Positions 24,361 to 28,759 of a stretch of DNA of 28,759 nt are shown here, piece after piece. The stretch's first letter is position 1, and every line of letters begins with the position of its first letter. This DNA is from a virus, in the IMG/VR virus record IMGVR_UViG_3300025889_000696, positions 1 to 28,759 of that record; one strand, given 5' to 3'. A program made the position numbers and the translations under genes. The notes beneath the pieces were generated by a model, which saw only the letters and a program-made list of their open reading frames with translations, was not told the origin of the DNA and ran no database searches.

Positions 24361-24689
24361 CGTGTTACTTCGCCTTTGACCGTCGCTGTGCCTTGTAGTA
24401 ATCTTTGAACAGTGCTATCAGTATAAAGTTCTATATCATATTGATAAGTGCCCGCTGATATATCATCTGTTGTAGTGTAGGGTAAGCTAACAGTGCATAT
24501 TCCACTGGAAGCGTTCGTTACGGTTCCTGTGAAACTTGCTGTAAGAGTGCTAGAGTCTATTGTAGGGCGTATTTGTCCCCTGACGCTGAAGCCAGTTAGA
24601 TTTTTTGCGGACCCTCCTTCTTGAATAGTTAATTGCAAAGAAAAATCTGATCCCTGATCAATGGTTATGTTATATGTGCCTGCACTCAT
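24357..24689 (-). CDS. BppU-N-like baseplate/tail structural protein
   Basis: A 110-residue all-beta protein. The pattern resembles the N-terminal domain of phage baseplate upper proteins (BppU_N-like family): GTYNITIDQGSDFSLQLTI, then LTGFSVRGQIRP, then GICTVSLPYTTT, AGTYQYDIELY, and the end LLQGTATVKGEVTR. Many phages carry a free-standing copy ending in the motif G-T/A-x-x-V-x-x-x-V-T-R, by recollection. It is the first gene after the consensus promoter at 24718-24747. A ggagg ribosome site lies 14 bases before the ATG, which is longer than usual. The stop overlaps the next start as ATGA. It probably joins fibres to the baseplate or tail tip; the exact role is not shown by the sequence. 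Confidence 0.75.
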   Translation of the reverse strand: MSAGTYNITIDQGSDFSLQLTIQEGGSAKNLTGFSVRGQIRPTIDSSTLTASFTGTVTNASSGICTVSLPYTTTDDISAGTYQYDIELYTDSTVQRLLQGTATVKGEVTR

Positions 24690-24717
24690 GCTTTTTTCTT
24701 ATACCTCCAATGTCTTA

Positions 24718-24747
24718 ATTATACCAAAAAAATTCACCTGATGTCAA
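24718..24747 (-). promoter_or_regulatory. Consensus sigma70-type promoter inside the structural operon
   Basis: On the minus strand TTGACA (24747-24742) and TATAAT (24723-24718) are separated by 18 bases. Both hexamers match the bacterial housekeeping consensus exactly. A second TTGACA lies 21 bases upstream (24768-24763), without its own -10. The predicted start is near 24711, giving a leader of about 22 bases with ggagg before the ATG at 24689. The element fills the only gap larger than 50 bases in the minus-strand module, 24690-24771. Confidence 0.8.
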
Positions 24748-24771
24748 GCATTAAATTTTGAATGTCAATCA

Positions 24772-25095
24772 TTAGACGCTTTCTTCCTCATAAGTTATGA
24801 TTGCATCTATTGAGGCTTCGGTATTGCTTAAAATTGTTATGTAATCATTTGCGCTCATAGACAAAGTATTAGAATTACTTATACTAATATGATTTTGTCC
24901 TGAACTTAAATGTCCATTTTTAATAAAATAGACGGTTGTATTATCAGTAGCATTATAATAAGAAATATGAAAAGTGACTTCACTTTCTAATATATTTGCT
25001 ACACTTACTCTTGATACCGTTGCAGTTTTTGCAGCGGGGCAAGTATAAATTGTTGTTTCTGTTGTTCCTATTTCGGAAAAAACTGCTGTTGTCAT
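24772..25095 (-). CDS. Small beta-rich virion protein, function unknown
   Basis: A 107-residue protein: TTAVFSEIGTTETTIYTCPA, KTATVSRVSVANILESEVTFHISYY, then GHLSSGQNHISIS, LSMSANDYITILSNTEASIDAI, end TYEEESV. The order (xxxTxIYTxPAxKTAxVxxxxVAN..., ...LxxGDxIxVxSxxAxxxDxxIxY) is frequent among phage and prophage small structural proteins and suggests a single jelly-roll or Ig-like domain, by family style. No known name is assigned. The start follows the previous gene by two bases and the ribosome site ggagcata lies in that gene's last codons. Its stop lies just upstream of the internal promoter, so this gene belongs to the promoter-distal half of the module. Confidence 0.75.
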   Translation of the reverse strand: MTTAVFSEIGTTETTIYTCPAAKTATVSRVSVANILESEVTFHISYYNATDNTTVYFIKNGHLSSGQNHISISNSNTLSMSANDYITILSNTEASIDAIITYEEESV

Positions 25096-25097
25096 TA

Positions 25098-25679
25098 TTA
25101 TGCTCCTTGTAAATCAAAAATGAGAAATGCATATGCAATGCTTTCTCCGCCTTGGTATTCTCTGCTACTTTCAAATCCATTTACTGTACTAATATATATT
25201 TGTCCTATAAAATTATTCGTTATTGTTAAAGTTGTTGAGTTTACAGAATAACTTACGCCTCCTCTTACTAATCCTTGCTGATTATAAGTATTTCCAAATA
25301 CGGCAAAATTTCTATTTGCTTCTGCATTAAAATCTAATGAAGCAGCATACATTTTAGTTGCTACCCCGCTACTTAAATCGCTTTGAAAACACCATTGAAC
25401 TATAACAAAGGGTACAAATCCTAAATTATGAGTAATTGTTGCATAGGTATCAGAGGTATTTAAATTAGTTGCAGTACTTAAATTATTTCCTGGCACTCCA
25501 AGCAATCCTTGCCCATGATATTTTAAATTTAAAGAACCTATTCCAACTCGTGAATCAAACATTAAGTTTGTTGCAGTTGCTAAATTATTACTTCCATCTA
25601 CGACATCACTTCCTGATTTTGTAACATATAACCCATAATCTGCATTTGCTGCTTTTCCTAATAATATTCTTTTCGCCAT
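25098..25679 (-). CDS. RILLGK virion protein, paralogue 1
   Basis: A 193-residue protein. The N-terminus MAKRILLGKAANADYGLYVTKSG...VV...LMFDSR is shared in pattern with the next gene upstream (MSNRILLGKIDSSDYGLIISKPG...VV...LIFDSR), pointing to a common attachment segment of about 40 residues. The rest is beta-rich and aromatic: THNLGFVPFVIVQWCFQSD, then NRNFAVFGNTYNQQG, then TLTITNNFIGQIYIS. The ATG overlaps the previous stop as TAATG. A tail fibre, tip or neck decoration protein is plausible. No enzyme motif, signal peptide or coiled coil is visible. Confidence 0.75.
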   Translation of the reverse strand: MAKRILLGKAANADYGLYVTKSGSDVVDGSNNLATATNLMFDSRVGIGSLNLKYHGQGLLGVPGNNLSTATNLNTSDTYATITHNLGFVPFVIVQWCFQSDLSSGVATKMYAASLDFNAEANRNFAVFGNTYNQQGLVRGGVSYSVNSTTLTITNNFIGQIYISTVNGFESSREYQGGESIAYAFLIFDLQGA

Positions 25680-26089
25680 TATATATGTCCTCGTATTACT
25701 GCGTAAGTTAAACTTGTTGAACTTGGTGGTTGTGGATTTTGATTTTCTGAGGTAAAACTTGTATTTGTGTATATACTATAATAAGTAGGATAATAATTTG
25801 GTACAAGAAATGTTGCCTGTGTTGCGGTTATATTTGATACTTGTACAAAATCATCTCCAAAAACTATGATTGCGGGATTCGGTATAGATTGACTAGAAAA
25901 AGTTCTAGTTTGTGAAGTTCCTCTTGTTAATGTTATAGTCTCTTTAAATATGACTTGACTATATCCTTTTGCACGGCTATCAAAAATAAGTTGATCTGCA
26001 TTTGCACCTACAACATTTACACCAGGTTTTGAAATAATTAATCCATAATCACTTGAATCTATTTTGCCTAATAATATTCTATTGCTCAT
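25679..26089 (-). CDS. RILLGK virion protein, paralogue 2
   Basis: A 136-residue protein beginning MSNRILLGKIDSSDYGLIISKPG, closely parallel to the downstream neighbour through LIFDSR. The C-terminal part is different and shorter (ITLTRGTSQTRTFSSQ, NPAIIVFGDDF, PTYYSIYTNTSF). The shared head with a different body is a recurring design in this module. The start overlaps the previous stop as ATGA and the stop overlaps the next start as TAATG, so three proteins may be translated in a coupled manner. Function is unknown; a virion surface protein is inferred from context. Confidence 0.75.
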   Translation of the reverse strand: MSNRILLGKIDSSDYGLIISKPGVNVVGANADQLIFDSRAKGYSQVIFKETITLTRGTSQTRTFSSQSIPNPAIIVFGDDFVQVSNITATQATFLVPNYYPTYYSIYTNTSFTSENQNPQPPSSTSLTYAVIRGHI

Positions 26090-26481
26090 TTTGCTAAATA
26101 CCCTCCTACAAAGAAATTAGTATCTGTAACTAAACTGCATCCTTCTAGTAAATCATTTGTATTGTCTATTTGTGTTATCATTTCTAATTTATTATGATCT
26201 GTAAAAAGAAAACTACCGAGAGTTAATTCTTCTGCTTTTGTCCAGCTCCATGTTCCATCTTTTCGATTATAAAATTCTACATCTCCTTCTACTTTTAAAC
26301 CATTCACAGTATAGTAAAAACTTGTTACTAAATTTGTATTTATTGTATCTACTAAATCTGTTGCTTGGTTCATATTTTCTGTATCAAAAGTATGTAGTTC
26401 GTCTTCAAATTCTAAATTCGATATAAGGCACCTCATTTTGTAAGGTTTAGAAATGTAAGCATTTTTATCAATAATTTTCAT
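26086..26481 (-). CDS. Hint-fold (intein-like) protein lacking splicing residues, probable relic
   Basis: A 131-residue protein. The middle and C-terminal parts follow the order of Hint domains: DELHTFD, SFYYTVNGLKVEGDVEFY, then W-x-W-TKAEELTLGSFLF, LEMITQIDN, and the end SLVTDTNFFVGGYLAK. In active Hint domains the last block is typically ...HNFFAxGxLVHN; here the His-Asn position reads Ala-Lys and the gene stops exactly there. A Cys at residue 18 (MRCLISN) could correspond to the first catalytic Cys, but the usual region after it is short. I infer an inactive or truncated Hint domain used structurally, or the remains of an autoprocessing module. The start lies 14 bases inside the previous gene. 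An unrelated beta-protein with chance similarity cannot be excluded. Confidence 0.55.
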   Translation of the reverse strand: MKIIDKNAYISKPYKMRCLISNLEFEDELHTFDTENMNQATDLVDTINTNLVTSFYYTVNGLKVEGDVEFYNRKDGTWSWTKAEELTLGSFLFTDHNKLEMITQIDNTNDLLEGCSLVTDTNFFVGGYLAK

Positions 26482-27022
26482 TAATTAACTCCTTTAAGTC
26501 AAGTCTTATATCTTTATAGAATCCGTGTTTTAATCTTTTCTTAAATTTTTCATAACTTCCACTTTTTCTTTTTCTTTTGTATTTATACAGATTATAGGGA
26601 AGTTCTTCTATATCTGCTACTGTTGTAAAATCAAATTTATTATTTGTGTTTTCTTTTATAAAGTGCATATCTTTATAAAATCTTATTTGTTCGTAAGGTT
26701 GCCAATTTTTTGAGTCGTATGGTTTATTTACATGAAATATATCTATCTTTAAACCATATTTGTACCCGAGTTTTGTTCCTTCTGTAAGTAGTAAATTAAG
26801 GTATTGATAATCTTTTATTTCTCCTTCGAGCATTATATCAATATCCCAAGTGTCTAACTCACAATCTCCATAAAATTTTTCAGCACAGCAACCAAAAAAT
26901 GTAACTTTGTAATCTACTTGGTAGTTCTCTAACCACTCTTTTGCCCATTGTAAAAATACTTCTTTTGTTGGGCGATTCCATTGTTGAGTTGTTATAAGAT
27001 TTCCTAGCCTATAATAAAACAT
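26468..27022 (-). CDS. Nucleotidyltransferase-fold protein, substrate unknown
   Basis: A 184-residue protein with the three-part signature of the polymerase-beta-like nucleotidyltransferase fold. A helix (EVFLQWAKEWLENY) precedes the strand VTFFGCCAE, where G44 stands in the usual hG[GS] position but is followed by Cys, not Ser. D60-x-D62 lies in DIDIML and a third acid is D94 in KIDIFHV. The aspartate triad is intact. The C-terminal third is basic (KYKRKRKSGSYEKFKKRLKHG). Such enzymes transfer NMP to nucleic acid, protein or small molecules; the substrate cannot be told here. The position between an adhesin and virion proteins is unexpected for an enzyme. The start overlaps the previous stop as TAATG. 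Confidence in the fold is moderate. Confidence 0.6.
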   Translation of the reverse strand: MFYYRLGNLITTQQWNRPTKEVFLQWAKEWLENYQVDYKVTFFGCCAEKFYGDCELDTWDIDIMLEGEIKDYQYLNLLLTEGTKLGYKYGLKIDIFHVNKPYDSKNWQPYEQIRFYKDMHFIKENTNNKFDFTTVADIEELPYNLYKYKRKRKSGSYEKFKKRLKHGFYKDIRLDLKELINENY

Positions 27023-28758
27023 TATGTTGTTGTATTTTGTGATTCTGTAGCTACACTAAAAGTGTCTGATACTCCTCCTACTGTAATTTGTGCGGTATAA
27101 GTTGTATCATAAGTTGTTAACCCACTTACTCGTGCTGTTATAGTATCCCCATTTTGTACTGATTTTGTGGATTGTGAATAACTTCCTGAATTTACTCTAA
27201 AATCTGCTAAACTTGACCCCGAAAAAGTAGCATTTGTACTAAACCCAGGAGTCATACCAGATAGTGTAATTGTAGAAGTATAAGTAACCTGAATCTCGGC
27301 ATTTGTAACATCTGTAAAAGTAAATTGGTCTGGAACTAAATCAGCTGGGGTAGCTACATACATTGTACTAGAGACTCCTCCAATGGTTACTGCTCCTGAT
27401 CTTGTAACTCCAGCGGAAGAAGCTGCTGTTATTCTTACTGTTACAGTGTCATTATTATTTACTGTTTGACTTGATGTTGTATAACTTCCACTATTTATTC
27501 TATAATCTGCACCTGTTGTTCCACTAAAAGTCAGAGTTGTTCCTATATTTATTCCTGTTATAGTTACTGTACTTGTATAGGTTTGACCTTGTGTTGCCGC
27601 AAAATTACTTGTAAAACTAAAAGCGTCAGGAGTTGTATCTGCAGCAGGACCGTCTTGTGATACTGTAAATGTTCCTGTATATTGATAGCCAAATTGAGTA
27701 GATACAGTATAACTTACTGTAGCACTTCTTGAGCCCCCAACAGTCGAAAAAGAACTTGCTGTTAAAGAATAAGCTCCACTACTTGTATTAGTTATACTAC
27801 TTGTAAGCCACCCACCAGAATTATTACTTACTGAATAAGAAACTGTCCCCCAATAACTACTATAAGTGTCAAAGTTTCCAGAAGATTTCTGTGTAGTAAT
27901 TGTATAATTATTTGTTCCTCCACTAGAATTATAATTTACGGTTGAAAATGCGCCAAGAGTTACTGTTGGAGGTACAAATTTTGCTGTACTTGCTGAAGAA
28001 CTTATATGATTATCTGTCGATACACAACGAGCATAATAAGTTACAGTACTTCCTCTTGCCTGTGTAAAATCTTGTCCGTTTGAATACCAGTTTGAATTAT
28101 CGGGGGAAACTTGTATTGTACCAGACCCTCCACTTGAAGTTACATCTACATTTACGCTTCCACTTGGATTGTTTGTTTGTGTTACTGTAGGAGCGTTTGG
28201 AGTACTCGCTAGTACTTGGGCTCTTGTAGTAAGTGCCCAAGAATCAGTAACTCCTCCAACATTTACTGTTGTTGATACTGATGTACTATAAGAAGAACTG
28301 GAATACATTCTTAGTTGTAAACTTTGATTATTTGTAATTGTTCCTGTGGTTGACCAAGCTCCTCCAGCAATACTAAATTGTGCTGAGTTTCCACTAATTG
28401 AAACAGAAGCTCCTGTATTTAAGCCAGTAATTGTTTCAACATTTGATGTATATAAAGTACTTAATTCTTTTCCTGTTTGATTTGTAAAGTCAAAAGCGTC
28501 TGGAGTTGTATCTGCAGCTAGAGTTGTTACTGAATAAGTGTCGCTCTCTGTTCCTATTGTAAGAGTACAGTTTGTAGTTGTACTAAAACTTCCACTTGAA
28601 GTTTGTTGAACAGAAAAAGTATCTCCATTTACTGCTGTTCCATTTGAAGAAGTATAGCCTCCACTATTTTTACTATATGTACCACCAGAAACTGATACTG
28701 TTGCAGAATCTCCATAATCTAACCCTGCAACAGTTATAGTGTTAGAAGTATAAGTTGT
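27022..28758 (-). CDS. Adhesin with Ig-like modules and a BACON-like domain, 5' end outside window
   Basis: The frame is open past the right edge of the window, so the ATG at 28308 is not the likely start; 578 residues are visible. It contains at least three modules of about 90-100 residues plus a partial one. They share TPDAF-x-FT near the start, YTSTVTITG, SGSY-type turns, NNxDTVTVRI and a final VGGVSDTFSVAT. Between them (27649-27954) is a BACON-like domain: a GGWLTSSI core, then RSATVSYTVST, then a final GTFTVSQDG. BACON domains are carbohydrate-binding-type modules known from Bacteroidetes proteins and some phages. It is therefore probably a host-surface or polysaccharide-binding tail protein. 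No enzyme motif is seen. Confidence 0.75.
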   Translation of the reverse strand, partial: TTYTSNTITVAGLDYGDSATVSVSGGTYSKNSGGYTSSNGTAVNGDTFSVQQTSSGSFSTTTNCTLTIGTESDTYSVTTLAADTTPDAFDFTNQTGKELSTLYTSNVETITGLNTGASVSISGNSAQFSIAGGAWSTTGTITNNQSLQLRMYSSSSYSTSVSTTVNVGGVTDSWALTTRAQVLASTPNAPTVTQTNNPSGSVNVDVTSSGGSGTIQVSPDNSNWYSNGQDFTQARGSTVTYYARCVSTDNHISSSASTAKFVPPTVTLGAFSTVNYNSSGGTNNYTITTQKSSGNFDTYSSYWGTVSYSVSNNSGGWLTSSITNTSSGAYSLTASSFSTVGGSRSATVSYTVSTQFGYQYTGTFTVSQDGPAADTTPDAFSFTSNFAATQGQTYTSTVTITGINIGTTLTFSGTTGADYRINSGSYTTSSQTVNNNDTVTVRITAASSAGVTRSGAVTIGGVSSTMYVATPADLVPDQFTFTDVTNAEIQVTYTSTITLSGMTPGFSTNATFSGSSLADFRVNSGSYSQSTKSVQNGDTITARVSGLTTYDTTYTAQITVGGVSDTFSVATESQNTTT

Positions 28759-28759
28759 G

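Noticed and set aside
26580-26587. T4-type late promoter TATAAATA on the minus strand (a similar word on the plus strand lies near 2599-2606)
   Set aside because: Both words are inside coding sequence in AT-rich DNA and code for ordinary residues. No set of such words lies before the structural genes.
1-28759. tRNA genes, integrase, attachment sites or insertion sequences
   Set aside because: No cloverleaf-like sequence with a CCA-adjacent acceptor, no recombinase motif and no terminal inverted repeats with a transposase were seen. All sequence is accounted for by phage genes and short gaps.

Overview
The window is part of the genome of a tailed double-stranded DNA bacteriophage. It is AT-rich, very densely packed (neighbouring genes overlap or sit a few bases apart) and contains no tRNA, rRNA, insertion sequence or CRISPR array that I can see. 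The protein style (phage gp46/SbcC-like recombination subunit, phage-type NrdA/NrdB, very long fibres built from low-complexity Ser/Thr/Asn/Gly beta repeats, N-terminal ladders such as IAANAIT and DNSITSAKIA) resembles marine phages of cyanobacteria and SAR11-type bacteria. That placement is by recollection of protein style, not by a search. Host and morphotype (myo-, sipho- or podovirus) cannot be decided from this piece.

Layout. Positions 2-5708 (+ strand) hold a tightly coupled replication/recombination and nucleotide-metabolism operon: a 5'-truncated SbcC/gp46-like ATPase, a Hjc-like PD-(D/E)XK nuclease, a 5'-3' exonuclease (FEN family), NrdA, NrdB and a small acidic protein. A compact hairpin at 5711-5736 with T-runs on both strands separates this operon from everything to the right and looks like a bidirectional terminator. 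From 28758 down to 5734 every gene is on the minus strand and converges on that terminator. This is a virion/host-attachment module, read right to left.

The minus-strand module begins with a 5'-truncated adhesin with Ig-like modules and a BACON-like domain (27022-28758). It continues with a nucleotidyltransferase-fold protein, a Hint-fold-like protein without intact splicing ends, two paralogous RILLGK proteins and a small beta protein. A sigma70-type consensus promoter (24718-24747) follows. Downstream of it come a BppU-N-like protein, two tandem paralogous EGDLWY proteins, a 626-residue fibre, a 1736-residue fibre with about 54 YadA-head-type repeats and an S74 chaperone end, a 1048-residue fibre, a 1898-residue fibre with nine LDADLLDG modules and a second S74 end, and several small acidic proteins placed between or after the fibres.

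The two halves fit a normal lytic programme: the left half supplies dNTPs and processes DNA ends and junctions, and the right half builds a set of several different trimeric fibres. The most unusual observations are a perfect 31-bp inverted repeat inside the 626-residue fibre gene, which makes both strands encode the same 20-residue peptide; a Hint-fold relic next to a nucleotidyltransferase-fold gene inside the tail operon; the long YadA-type array; the pairing of each large fibre with a small acidic gene; and extensive paralogy among the structural genes.
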